This document shows positions 17,774-26,774 of a stretch of DNA of 64,000 nucleotides, one piece after another. The DNA comes from Bacteroidota bacterium (GTDB taxonomy: Bacteria; Bacteroidota; Bacteroidia; Flavobacteriales_D; Crocinitomicaceae). The position numbers and the translations under genes are program-made. Below the pieces are notes generated by a model. The model saw nothing but the letters and a program-made list of their open reading frames with translations. It was not told the origin of the DNA and did not search any database. Location: the NCBI GenBank assembly GCA_006226425.1, contig SBGX01000010.1, forward strand, positions 124,001 through 188,000, written 5' to 3'. The stretch's first letter is position 1. Each line of letters opens with the position of its first letter.

Positions 17774-19407
17774 GACTGAAAACATGGATATCAGGCCTCC
17801 TGCTGCTGATCAGCATTCATTTTTCGACCATCTACGGTCAATCCGACAACTTCGAGTTGATCAAAGGCATGGAGTTAATGAGTCAGATTCACCAACATCT
17901 GGAAATGTATTTCGTGGATGAGCCCAAACCGGGAAAAATGTCCAAAGATGCCATCGATGCCATGTTGCGAGAACTCGACCCTTACACAGTATATTACCAC
18001 GAGTCCAATATGGAGGACTATCGGCTGATGACCACCGGACAATACGGTGGGATTGGTTCGCTGATCCGTCGAATCGGTGACTATACCTGTATTACCGAAC
18101 CCTACGAAAATAGTCCCGCTCAAAAAGCAGGACTCATGGCCGGAGATCGAATCATAGCCGTTGACGGAAAGAGTATGAAAGGGCTTTCTACGGATGAAGT
18201 TTCCAAATCCCTCAAAGGTCCCAAAGGAACGGATATTGAGATTGAGGTGAAACGTGGGGATCAGAAAGTAAAAATCAAAGTGACCCGTGACCAGATCAAA
18301 TTGCCAGATGTCCCATATTCGGGCATGCTGAACCAGGAAACTGGTTACATCAAATTAAACAGTTTTACCCAAACGGCTGGAAGTGATGTGAAATCAGCCC
18401 TACTCCAATTGAAAGATCAGGGAGCTAAAAGCCTGGTGCTGGACCTTCGTGGAAATGGAGGAGGACTGCTCATCGAAGCCGTTAAAATTGTGAACCTATT
18501 CGTAAAAAAAGGACAACTCGTCGTAAATACCAAGGGACGAGTCAAAGATGAAAACCGCGTTTATAAAACCATGGATAACCCGGTTGATCTGGAAATGCCC
18601 CTGGTTGTATTAGTAGACGAAGGTTCTGCTTCGGCCAGTGAAATTGTTTCCGGTTGTCTACAGGATTTGGACCGGGCAGTCATCATTGGAGAAACTTCCT
18701 ATGGGAAAGGCTTGGTGCAACGTACTTACAATTTGAAATATGGTTCCAAACTCAAGTTGACCATTGCCAAATATTACACCCCTTCCGGTCGCTGTGTCCA
18801 AAAGCTGGAATACTACGATAAAGGAGTAGATGGCCGGGTGAAAGAAATTCCAGATTCTCTAATCAAGGTGTTTAAAACAGCCAATGGACGCGACGTGATC
18901 GACGGAAGAGGGATTGAGCCGGACATCAAAATCGAAGAGGAAAATTTGAGCCGTTTGTCCAGTATGCTCCTCATCCATAACCTGGTATTCAACTTTGCGA
19001 CTGACTACCGGGAAAAGCACCCTTCAATAGCGAATGCCAAGACTTTTCATTTGAGTAATGAGGACTATGAAAGCTTCAAACAAACGGCTATCAAGGATAC
19101 CTTTAACTATTCCACGGCTTCCGAAGAAATGTTGAAACGCATGAAGGAAACGGCGGAAAAGGAGGGCTATTTCGCAGACATCCAAAGTGAATACAGCTCA
19201 CTTCTGAACAAGGTAACTCCTTCCAAAGAACGGGATTTAGATAAGTTCCGCGATGAGATTTTGGAAATGCTGGAGAATGAGATTGTTTCCAGATACTACT
19301 ACCAAAAAGGACGGGCCGAGTATTCCTTCCGTCAGGACCCCTATGTGCAGGAATCCATCAAAATTTTCAAAGATTTGAGTGCTTACAACAAGATTTTGAG
19401 TAAATAG
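17770..19407 (+). CDS. S41 family C-terminal processing peptidase
   Basis: A 545-residue exported serine protease. A signal peptide (ISGLLLLISIHFSTIYGQ) is followed by a PDZ domain (about residues 90-170, YGGIGSLI and SPAQKAGLMAGDRI) and the S41 core. The catalytic dyad is Ser288 in EGSASASEIVSG and Lys313 in SYGKGLVQ, with the spacing of 25 known from CtpB. A charged helical C-terminal extension follows. Such enzymes trim periplasmic proteins or murein hydrolases. It starts inside the rnpA stop codon (ATGA). Confidence 0.94.
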   Translation: MRLKTWISGLLLLISIHFSTIYGQSDNFELIKGMELMSQIHQHLEMYFVDEPKPGKMSKDAIDAMLRELDPYTVYYHESNMEDYRLMTTGQYGGIGSLIRRIGDYTCITEPYENSPAQKAGLMAGDRIIAVDGKSMKGLSTDEVSKSLKGPKGTDIEIEVKRGDQKVKIKVTRDQIKLPDVPYSGMLNQETGYIKLNSFTQTAGSDVKSALLQLKDQGAKSLVLDLRGNGGGLLIEAVKIVNLFVKKGQLVVNTKGRVKDENRVYKTMDNPVDLEMPLVVLVDEGSASASEIVSGCLQDLDRAVIIGETSYGKGLVQRTYNLKYGSKLKLTIAKYYTPSGRCVQKLEYYDKGVDGRVKEIPDSLIKVFKTANGRDVIDGRGIEPDIKIEEENLSRLSSMLLIHNLVFNFATDYREKHPSIANAKTFHLSNEDYESFKQTAIKDTFNYSTASEEMLKRMKETAEKEGYFADIQSEYSSLLNKVTPSKERDLDKFRDEILEMLENEIVSRYYYQKGRAEYSFRQDPYVQESIKIFKDLSAYNKILSK

Positions 19408-19437
19408 TCGTTCTAAGAACAGACACGAAACGCACTT

Positions 19438-20988
19438 ATGATCTCAAATTGGATTGGCTACGTCAGGCTTCATCGGGTGTACCTATTCCTGTATGCCACA
19501 TTTGCCATCGGCTTACCGCTGAATAAAATTGTCCTCTCGCTGAGTGGCCTGCTTTTGTTTGCACTGTTCCTGATTGAATTGCAGCCTTCAAGAGATCTAA
19601 AACGTATTGCAGGGAGCAAACCCACACGAATACTCTTGCTCTTTTTGCTTGTCCATCTCCTCAGTTTTTTTTGGTCTGATAACAGCGCCTATTTTCTAAA
19701 GGATTTTCAGGTAAAACTTCCCTTTTATGCCTTGCCTCTCGTTTTCATGCAACACCCCATCCAATCCAAAAAAGAACGGGATTTCATTTTCTATTGCTTT
19801 CTTGGAGCTGTCACCTTGTGTTCGGTTTTTAACTTTATCCGGTTCTTCGGTTCCGAGCTCCACCTGAGCGAAGACGTACGACATCTCTCTTTCTTTATTT
19901 CGCACATCCGTTTTGGCCTGATGGTCCTGTTCTCTGCAGTCATTGCTACCTACCTCTTCATCAGTAAACGAGGGATGCTGAAATGGATCGGATTGGTTTT
20001 ACTTAGCTGGTTCCTCATTTATACCTGGTATTCGGAAGTCCTTAGTGCCTACCTGGCCGTCCCTGTATTGATTTGCAGTGCCCTGATCTTTCTCTTCTTT
20101 CGATCCTTCTCGCGAACAAAAGCCTGGGTTTTAAGCAGCTTAACAGTTCTCATTCCGCTCATCATCTTGGGACTCACTTCCTATTTTTTACTGAAAACGC
20201 CTCCACTTCCTACCATAGGCAAGTCAGAACAACTCACACGTGAAGGGAACCCATATACGCACAATTTAAAGTCACGCTATTTCATCAATGATCATCATGT
20301 TTATTCCTTCATTTGCAATGCGGAACTGGACCGGGAATGGAAAAAGGTCAGTCAGATACCTATCCGGGATACCAACCAATATGGCTATCTGCATTACTTT
20401 ACCCTGGTACAGTACATGGCCTCGAAAGGCCTGACTAAAGACGCTGAAGGGTTTCAACAACTGGACTCCAACGACATTCAACAAATTCTGTCTGGAGTAT
20501 CAAACGTCCGAATCGCAGAGGGAAAATCGATTCATCGCCTGGAATCGCTTCGCAATGAATTTTATGATGACGATCCCAATGGCAAAACGCTGACTCAACG
20601 CTGGGAATACCTGAAAACCGGGTGGAGAATATTCCTAAAACACCCCATGCTGGGAGTTGGATCAGGTGATCTAGCCGATTCTTTCCAACAGCAATATGAA
20701 CACGATCAGAGTAGATTAAGCCCCAACAACCAACTTCGAGCACATAATCAGGGGCTCACTTACCTAATCAGTTTCGGAATCATTGGGGGAATTCTTTTCC
20801 TGTTGTGGCTTGTTTTCAATTTCCAGGTACTGAATGAACAAAAGAACTTACTTGGAATGCTCTTCCTGATCCTCATGTCTTTCTCCTTCTTAAGCGAGGA
20901 CACCTTAGAAACACAAATGGGCGTCAGTCTGTTCTCCTTTTTCCTTGCTTTATTTAGCACCCAAACCTGGCGGCATCATGAAAATTGA
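19438..20988 (+). CDS. O-antigen ligase/polymerase-like membrane protein
   Basis: A 516-residue polytopic protein with about ten hydrophobic segments and one large periplasmic loop (about residues 255-415), the layout of Wzy/WaaL-type enzymes. The loop contains TQRWEYLKTGWRIF, then HPMLGVGSGDLADSF and the RAHNQGLTYLISFGIIGG stretch, matching the conserved H.NQ/HNxxL-type signature of the O-antigen ligase family. It probably joins surface polysaccharide to lipid A-core or polymerises it; the acceptor cannot be deduced. It lies 30 bases after the protease gene and overlaps cutC. Confidence 0.8.
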   Translation: MISNWIGYVRLHRVYLFLYATFAIGLPLNKIVLSLSGLLLFALFLIELQPSRDLKRIAGSKPTRILLLFLLVHLLSFFWSDNSAYFLKDFQVKLPFYALPLVFMQHPIQSKKERDFIFYCFLGAVTLCSVFNFIRFFGSELHLSEDVRHLSFFISHIRFGLMVLFSAVIATYLFISKRGMLKWIGLVLLSWFLIYTWYSEVLSAYLAVPVLICSALIFLFFRSFSRTKAWVLSSLTVLIPLIILGLTSYFLLKTPPLPTIGKSEQLTREGNPYTHNLKSRYFINDHHVYSFICNAELDREWKKVSQIPIRDTNQYGYLHYFTLVQYMASKGLTKDAEGFQQLDSNDIQQILSGVSNVRIAEGKSIHRLESLRNEFYDDDPNGKTLTQRWEYLKTGWRIFLKHPMLGVGSGDLADSFQQQYEHDQSRLSPNNQLRAHNQGLTYLISFGIIGGILFLLWLVFNFQVLNEQKNLLGMLFLILMSFSFLSEDTLETQMGVSLFSFFLALFSTQTWRHHEN

Positions 20989-21670
20989 GTTATGTGTCCA
21001 TGAAATAGCGGCCCTTCCCTTCGCTCAACACAGGCGAATTGACCGCATTGAACTTTGTCGGGGACTCGAATGTGGTGGACTCAGTCCCAGCCCTGAAATG
21101 CTTCGACTTGCACAGGAAAAATATCAGTTGGAAACACATGTGCTGATTCGTCCACGAGCAGGCAACTTCAACTATTCAGGTGAAGAAAAGGAACTCATGC
21201 TCCAGGAAGCCAAAGAACTTCAGAAAGCCGGAGCACGGCACTTCGTGATCGGAGCGCTTCAAAGCGACGGAACATTGGACCTGGGTTGGCTACGAGAATT
21301 CAGAACTTCCTTTCCCAAGACTACACTGACTTTTCATCGGGCCATTGACGATTGCTCTGACTGGGAAAACGGAATTGAGCAGTTGAAGACACTTGGCTTT
21401 AAACGGGTACTCAGTGCTGGAGGTGCTCATTCGGCATTGGAAGGAATCAATCGCCTCCAGCAAATGAAAGAAATGATTGGAAAAGATCTCGAACTCATGG
21501 CAGGAGGTGGAATTTCCCCACAAAATGTTTCAGGGATCATACAGATTCTCAATCCTGATGCGGTTCATTTTTCGGCCTGTTCCAAACGATCGGGAAAGGG
21601 ATTATTTGATCAGGATCATCTTTCCTTTGATCAACACAAGTTTGAAGGCATTCTCGAACAGATCGTTTAG
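20978..21670 (+). CDS. cutC: CutC family protein (copper homeostasis)
   Basis: A 230-residue TIM-barrel protein. Start ATG at 20978 (MKIELCVHEIA), overlapping the upstream gene by 11 bases. Family motifs include RIELCRGLECGGLSPS, VLIRPRAGNFNYS, FHRAIDDCSDW, RVLSAGGAHSALEG and LMAGGGISPQN. CutC was linked genetically to copper tolerance, but its biochemical role is uncertain. The gene is tail-to-tail with the small membrane protein on the opposite strand, overlapping by four bases. Confidence 0.93.
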   Translation: MKIELCVHEIAALPFAQHRRIDRIELCRGLECGGLSPSPEMLRLAQEKYQLETHVLIRPRAGNFNYSGEEKELMLQEAKELQKAGARHFVIGALQSDGTLDLGWLREFRTSFPKTTLTFHRAIDDCSDWENGIEQLKTLGFKRVLSAGGAHSALEGINRLQQMKEMIGKDLELMAGGGISPQNVSGIIQILNPDAVHFSACSKRSGKGLFDQDHLSFDQHKFEGILEQIV

Positions 21671-22029
21671 TGCTGCTTCTTTGCTGCTCTGAACAGAAAA
21701 TAACTCTGTATTCCCAGAGCAATTAGGAATAAAATGGAAGCATTCAATGCCAAATTCAGTCTCCCTTGCTTAATTTGAAAGCCCAGAACGAGAATCAGGG
21801 TCATCATGGCCAATAACTGGAGCGTCGTCATCACTAAAAAGCGCAAAGCAAAGTGTTCCCCACCTTTTTGAACTCCGGGACTCATAATCAAACCGCTAAT
21901 AACAAACAAAATAGCCATTCCGGCATCCAGTCTCAAAAAGTGCTGAAATTCTCCGGGGATCAGTTCAATTCTCACTGCCTCCAGATGCAATGCAAAAAGT
22001 AAAACGATTAAAAACAGGGGCTTGATCAT
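21667..22029 (-). CDS. Small membrane protein downstream of AtpZ-like gene
   Basis: A 120-residue protein with four predicted hydrophobic segments (FLIVLLFALHLEA, GMAILFVISGLIM, MTTLQLLAMMTLILVLGF, ASILFLIALGIQSYF). I do not recognise a named family. It begins with an ATGA overlap on the AtpZ-like gene, so the two are co-translated. In Bacteroidota a similar small membrane protein sometimes sits between AtpZ/AtpI and atpB, where it may help assemble the F0 sector; here no atpB follows. Confidence 0.65.
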   Translation of the reverse strand: MIKPLFLIVLLFALHLEAVRIELIPGEFQHFLRLDAGMAILFVISGLIMSPGVQKGGEHFALRFLVMTTLQLLAMMTLILVLGFQIKQGRLNLALNASILFLIALGIQSYFLFRAAKKQH

Positions 22030-22256
22030 TCGTCCTCGTTCATTTTACGGACTTCCTTAAAAATGAGGTACATCCCAAAGAAAACTCCAAACAGGGACAA
22101 GCAGATCGTCCAAATAGGCGTTTCATTTTGTTGTCGTTTATCGAGGTAATTACCAAGCCAGGTGAATCCGGCGATCACGATCCCCATCTGAATCCCTACA
22201 TTGGAAAAACGGATTAACCACTCATTTTTTTTCTTATCTCCGTCTTTCTTTTCCAT
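22026..22256 (-). CDS. AtpZ/AtpI family protein
   Basis: A 76-residue protein with two membrane helices (SNVGIQMGIVIAGFTWLGNY and TICLSLFGVFFGMYLIF) separated by a short loop, LDKRQQNETP. This helix-loop-helix with G.W.D.. features is characteristic of AtpZ/AtpI, small proteins coded beside F1F0 ATP synthase genes and implicated in c-ring assembly or Mg uptake. It follows sprE by nine bases and precedes a second small membrane protein. No ATP synthase subunit is coded in the window. Confidence 0.75.
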   Translation of the reverse strand: MEKKDGDKKKNEWLIRFSNVGIQMGIVIAGFTWLGNYLDKRQQNETPIWTICLSLFGVFFGMYLIFKEVRKMNEDE

Positions 22257-22265
22257 ACTTTAAGA

Positions 22266-24944
22266 CTAGTAATTATCCAGGTAGAAGAGGTCGTATTCTT
22301 CTAAGTTACTTGTTTCAAATAACTTTTTCAAATTTTTCCGGGTAATCCCATACATCTTATTCTCGTGCAGGGAACTGACATATTGCTTGGTTCGTTTCAG
22401 TACTTTGATGTACTCCACCGCCTTATCTGCGTCAAATGGATCGATTAGAATGATACTCTGATCCTTTCCAAAGACCTTTGAACTGACCGTCAGATCATCC
22501 CGACTGAAATAGGCCCGGTTAAAGTCTGCTATTTTCGACTTGGCCAATACAGGATTTTCACGTGGCTCCAGGAAGATAATCACCCAATGGGCCGCATCAC
22601 CTTCGTATTCATAAATTCCTTTTTTCACCCGCGATCCGTCCTCATACTTAGAGACTCCTTTATTGATGAGCGCTATCAGTTCCTGTGCCCTCTTGGCTTC
22701 GTCACTTTTCGGGTAGTCTTTCACCAGGCGTTCCAATCCTGGAAGCATCAGTTTCTTATCTTCATTCATTTTTCCGAGGCACATCGCATGAAGTAACATA
22801 TACTTGGCCCGGAAGTGATTCTGCAGATCCTCATTGATTACCGTCTCACAGCTCGTTGCCACGAAACTATACAAGCCCCGGTTATAGCGTTCCAGTAATT
22901 TCTGGTAGTCATCCTGATTCAACTTCTCCAGTTCTTTCTGCTTCACGAAAAATTCAGGATCAGTTAGGTACTTGGCATAATCAGAGTCTGGAAATTGTTT
23001 TAAAATTTTCTCCTTATAAGGATACGATTTTGTTGGGTCTTTTGAATTGTAAAGTAAATACAGCTGATACAGAGACATCAAACCATAATTTCCGTTCGGA
23101 TCTTTCGCTACCACCTTCTCAAAGCGTTGAACGGCCAACTGATCTTCTTTCAACAAATCCTTGTAAATCACTCCCGCATCAAACAAGGCATTCAACATCC
23201 GCTCTCTGGATGCCTGATAAGCCGAATCACTGATCGGAAGTTTACTCAACAACGATTCTGGAGTCAGGGAATCAATTTCCGGGGTATCTTCCGTCTTGTT
23301 TTCTACGCTTAAACTATCGCCTTCCTGTTCTTCAAACTTAGCCAGTACAACTTTATCGCTTCGTCTCCAGTCATCCTCATTCTCTCGTTGTCCCCATTGT
23401 TTTCGGAAAGTTTCCAGTCCTTCCCCCTTCACCTTGGCATTGTTCCAAAAGAACTTGGTACTTGATTTTTGCTCGGCCAGTGCTGCCTGACGCGCCTGTA
23501 AATCCTTCAGACGTGCTTCCTCACGTGCCTTTCTCTCAGCTTCCTCCCGTTTTATTTTCTCCAGCACTTTCTTCACATAGCTTTCCCTTTCGGATGCTGA
23601 CATTTTAGCAATTCGCTGTACGCTATCTTCATAAGCTGCTGTTTCAACTGCTGCTACCAAATCTTTTAGTTTCAGCGCCTTGTTTTGGATAATCTCTCCA
23701 TTCGGATAATCGTCCGGAAGTACGGCTGCACAGCTGTCGTAATATTTCTGTGCCGGAATATATGCCCGATCTCTGAAACTCAAATCTCCCAATTTCTCGT
23801 ACGCCATCGCCTTTTGTCGTCGATTGCTCAATGAAACCAGAATAGAACGGGTAAGCAATTCCTTCCCTTTGACTTCGTCTCCTTCTTTAAAAGCGATATT
23901 TGCCAGTGCGTAATAAATCTGGTCTTTAAACTCCGTATTCTTATTGTCGCGCAACATCTTCTCCAACTCCTTCTTGAGCTTCTCTCCACCTCCCATCAAA
24001 GCTCTATTGATGCGTGCGTTAAAACTCATTTCGAATGGGGCACTGTAACGCAATACCTTGCCATAATGATACACGGCCTTCTCCGAATTATTGTTACGCG
24101 CATTTAACTGCCCAAGAATGAAGTGAATCCGGGCCTTCTCTTTTGATTTCTTACAAAATTCAAGCGCTTTTTCCAGGGCTTCAATGGCCTTTTCGTCATC
24201 TTTCTGAGCCAGCTGCAACTCACACCGCGTCAACTCGAGCAAATAACGGCTTTTCCTGGTAAATTTTGCTTTTTCCTCTTCTTCGTCTTTTTTCTTCTTC
24301 CCTCTTCTTTTCTTGCGCTTTTTTTTCTTTTTCTCCTTAGAGAACAATTTTCCAAAAAATCCTTTTTTATTCTTCTTCAATTCCTCGAGCTCTGCAATGT
24401 GCTTATCCAATTCCTTGATTTGGATCGCAGCTTCAGAAATCTTTTTGGTTTGAATATACGACCTTGCAATCCAAATTCCAGCCAGATATGTCGAAGGGTC
24501 ATTTTCAAAAAATTTCTTGACATACTTGAAGTTCTTGACCGCCCCATCATAATCTCTTCGATAATAGTTGGCAATTCCAATTGTCAGCCAGTTCTCATCG
24601 ATCCACGGATTGTGCTCACTTTTCTTTTTAGAAGGAACGGAAGCCGTTGGCATACTATGCTTGGCAATGACCTTCGTACATTTTGCGATGGCCGTATCCA
24701 GTGCAGGATAAAGCGCTGAAACTTCTTCTTCATTCGGAACCGGTTTGAGTGGAAGCAATTTGTAATAGTCTTCCTTCAAGGTATTCCGATAGGTCGTGAT
24801 TGATTGATCAATTAACTCATTCGCATTGAAATAGCCATTGTAATGTGCCGTCAAACCATGATAAGTCCTGTTCACGACGCGATTTTTTTCTGTTGAACAA
24901 GCCAACAAAAACAACATGAGCAGGAAACTTAAATAAAACTTCAT
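22266..24944 (-). CDS. sprE: T9SS/gliding lipoprotein SprE (PorW)
   Basis: An 892-residue TPR lipoprotein. The lipobox is LLACS (Cys16). The N-terminal sequence NRVVNRTYHGLTAHYNGYFN matches the start of SprE/PorW, which is needed for type IX secretion and gliding. Many TPR-like helical hairpins follow (RSRYLLELTRCELQLAQ, the KALEFCKKSKEKARIHFILG stretch, DYAKYL). There is a strongly lysine-rich insert near residues 190-225 and a highly charged KREEAERKAREEARL coiled coil near 460-490. Together with the T9SS cargo proteins in this window it implies a working T9SS. It leads a three-gene unit with the AtpZ-like gene. Confidence 0.85.
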   Translation of the reverse strand: MKFYLSFLLMLFLLACSTEKNRVVNRTYHGLTAHYNGYFNANELIDQSITTYRNTLKEDYYKLLPLKPVPNEEEVSALYPALDTAIAKCTKVIAKHSMPTASVPSKKKSEHNPWIDENWLTIGIANYYRRDYDGAVKNFKYVKKFFENDPSTYLAGIWIARSYIQTKKISEAAIQIKELDKHIAELEELKKNKKGFFGKLFSKEKKKKKRKKRRGKKKKDEEEEKAKFTRKSRYLLELTRCELQLAQKDDEKAIEALEKALEFCKKSKEKARIHFILGQLNARNNNSEKAVYHYGKVLRYSAPFEMSFNARINRALMGGGEKLKKELEKMLRDNKNTEFKDQIYYALANIAFKEGDEVKGKELLTRSILVSLSNRRQKAMAYEKLGDLSFRDRAYIPAQKYYDSCAAVLPDDYPNGEIIQNKALKLKDLVAAVETAAYEDSVQRIAKMSASERESYVKKVLEKIKREEAERKAREEARLKDLQARQAALAEQKSSTKFFWNNAKVKGEGLETFRKQWGQRENEDDWRRSDKVVLAKFEEQEGDSLSVENKTEDTPEIDSLTPESLLSKLPISDSAYQASRERMLNALFDAGVIYKDLLKEDQLAVQRFEKVVAKDPNGNYGLMSLYQLYLLYNSKDPTKSYPYKEKILKQFPDSDYAKYLTDPEFFVKQKELEKLNQDDYQKLLERYNRGLYSFVATSCETVINEDLQNHFRAKYMLLHAMCLGKMNEDKKLMLPGLERLVKDYPKSDEAKRAQELIALINKGVSKYEDGSRVKKGIYEYEGDAAHWVIIFLEPRENPVLAKSKIADFNRAYFSRDDLTVSSKVFGKDQSIILIDPFDADKAVEYIKVLKRTKQYVSSLHENKMYGITRKNLKKLFETSNLEEYDLFYLDNY

Positions 24945-24975
24945 TCGACGCTTTTTCCAATTAACACGAAAAGCG

Positions 24976-24983
24976 CAAATTTA
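24976..24983 (-). promoter_or_regulatory. -7 box (TAAATTTG) of sprE
   Basis: On the minus strand TAAATTTG matches the Bacteroidota -7 element, 31 bases before the sprE start. Confidence 0.45.
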
Positions 24984-25036
24984 TTGTAAAAAAATGAAAT
25001 TTCTATCCACGATCAATGGGAAGAGGACTTTCTGGG

Positions 25037-26188
25037 CTAAAACTGATATTTCAAGCCCAAATTCATACTCAACCAATGACGATCACGCAGTGCGTCTCCC
25101 CCCAGGAAAAAACGTCGCTTTATGTAATGATGGTATTGTGGCTCTATTTCTAAAGATATGCTTCTATATAAGTGTATGCTCGTTCCTGCTCCAAGGGAAA
25201 TAGCCTGTGAGAATTTTCCGACGCCTGGAGTACTTGATTTTTGAAACTGATCCAACGAAACTGGTCCTCCTTGCGGATGATCCCACACAAATTCATTTTG
25301 CATGCCTGCATTTAGATAAGCCGTCCAACGAGGTCTCTGGAAAACTTCGTACTTCAACGAAACGGGGATTTTTAGTGCTTGCAGGCGATCATACTTCGCT
25401 CCCGAACTCGTCTGTACGTCATATTGAAGATACCCCAGCGCCAAGCGCCAGGCCCATCGTTTCCCCAGATAGCTTCCGAGAAAGAGTCCCAGATCGGTCA
25501 TTTTTCGAACCCTTAAGACTTCATCAACTGTCTCTGAGGAATTGACTGCGGTGTAAATTGTTTCTTTCTTCGATGTAGGCAACACTTTTTGTCCCTCATA
25601 GGATTTACCTATCCAGACTCCCACTTCCCAAAGTGTATTCCGCTCTTTTATCTGAGGTTTCGAAATTTTTGTGATGTCATAGGAAGCAATGTCTAACGAA
25701 AATGGAGTCGCATCTGCCAGTTTCAAACTGCTTATAGGCAATTCCGCTTCAAGTCGTTCCTGATGAGTTTCTTCTTCGTTAAACCTTTCGATTCCTTTCT
25801 CTTTAAATAGCTGATCTTTTTTCTTTTTGGGTACTTGCTTTGGAGATTTTTTATTTACATTTTCTTCCTTTTTTTTCGGCTCATCCCACACATCACCTGT
25901 CTTTTTTGCAGACCTGGCTTCCGAAGAGTTCTGGCGCGTCATTTTAGCGCTCTGTTCTTGCTGCACATTTCCTTGTACCGATTCTACCCCAGAATGATCG
26001 TTCCACCAGAAGAGCACCCCAGAAAGACAAGCAGCCAGGCCTAGTGCATACCACCACCAAATGATTCCCCTCCGCTTTTCCTTCTCATCCAATCCAGCCT
26101 CTATTCGTTGCCATAAGTCATGACCCGCTTCCTCCTGATATGTTTCGAAACGCTGTTTTAACAAACCTGGCTTCTCCCTATTTTGCAT
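25037..26188 (-). CDS. Anti-sigma-like membrane protein with beta-barrel C-terminus
   Basis: A 383-residue protein with a mixed architecture. Residues 1-40 are hydrophilic and end in basic EKEKRR. One membrane helix follows (about 41-62, WWWYALGLAACLSGVLFWW). Then comes a long Lys/Glu-rich linker (about 65-150), and the last 190 residues are amphipathic beta strands (LGLFLGSYLGKRWAWRLALG, KYEVFQRPRWTAYLNAG) ending LGLKYQF. A terminal Phe is the usual BamA signal of outer-membrane barrels. It starts inside the stop region of the ECF sigma gene, as anti-sigma factors do. I infer that the N-terminus binds the sigma factor and the C-terminus senses or inserts in the outer membrane. Confidence 0.72.
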   Translation of the reverse strand: MQNREKPGLLKQRFETYQEEAGHDLWQRIEAGLDEKEKRRGIIWWWYALGLAACLSGVLFWWNDHSGVESVQGNVQQEQSAKMTRQNSSEARSAKKTGDVWDEPKKKEENVNKKSPKQVPKKKKDQLFKEKGIERFNEEETHQERLEAELPISSLKLADATPFSLDIASYDITKISKPQIKERNTLWEVGVWIGKSYEGQKVLPTSKKETIYTAVNSSETVDEVLRVRKMTDLGLFLGSYLGKRWAWRLALGYLQYDVQTSSGAKYDRLQALKIPVSLKYEVFQRPRWTAYLNAGMQNEFVWDHPQGGPVSLDQFQKSSTPGVGKFSQAISLGAGTSIHLYRSISLEIEPQYHHYIKRRFFLGGDALRDRHWLSMNLGLKYQF

Positions 26189-26765
26189 AATTCCATCTCC
26201 TTTCTTCGTCTTGTGACTCTTTTTCTATTAGTTGAATCAAGGCCTTTCGTGCCCTCTGGTACTGCGATTTGGAGGTGCCTACTGAAATATTCAGCATCCC
26301 GGATATTTCCACATGCGTGTACCCTTCCACCGCATAAAGGTTGAAGATCACCCGCTGACCTTCCGGCAACATCCGAATCTTCTTCAACAGTTCTTCCAAA
26401 TGAATTTGCTCCAGTACCTCCATATTCAATCGCTCTTCTTGCAGGTAGACAATTTGTACTTCATGATTCAACTGTTGTATCCGCTTTTTCTTGCGATAAT
26501 TTTCCATCGCCACGTTAATCGTGACCCTCCGCAACCAGGCTCCCAATTCTCCCCTTCCGGCGTAGGTATCCAAACTTTTAAAGGCCCTGATAAAACTTTC
26601 CTGTAAAATATCATCGCACTCATTCTCATCGATCGCGTAACGAACAACAACTCCCTTCAGCATGCCTACATAGCGGCTATACAGTTCGAACTGTGCCTGT
26701 CTATCCGACGAGATACAGGCCTTGATCAGTTGTTCATCCGTGTATGATCTGTAAGCTGATATAAT
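26178..26765 (-). CDS. ECF-type RNA polymerase sigma factor, non-ATG start
   Basis: A sigma-70 family protein with region 2 (ECDDILQESFIRAFKSLDTY, then AWLRRVTINVAMENYRKK) and region 4 (LPEGQRVIFNLYAVEGYTHV, then SQYQRARKAL). The first ATG (26663) would remove the first helix of region 2. The frame stays open upstream and codes a normal ECF N-terminus (DEQLIKAC, QAQFELYSRYVG), but no ATG, GTG or TTG exists between the upstream stop (26775) and that helix. Candidates are ATT at 26765, ATA at 26762 or CTG at 26729. I draw it from ATT (195 residues), which would be coupled to the preceding gene. It overlaps its partner membrane protein by 11 bases. Confidence 0.8.
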   Translation of the reverse strand: MISAYRSYTDEQLIKACISSDRQAQFELYSRYVGMLKGVVVRYAIDENECDDILQESFIRAFKSLDTYAGRGELGAWLRRVTINVAMENYRKKKRIQQLNHEVQIVYLQEERLNMEVLEQIHLEELLKKIRMLPEGQRVIFNLYAVEGYTHVEISGMLNISVGTSKSQYQRARKALIQLIEKESQDEERRWNYAK

Positions 26766-26774
26766 CTTTAAATT

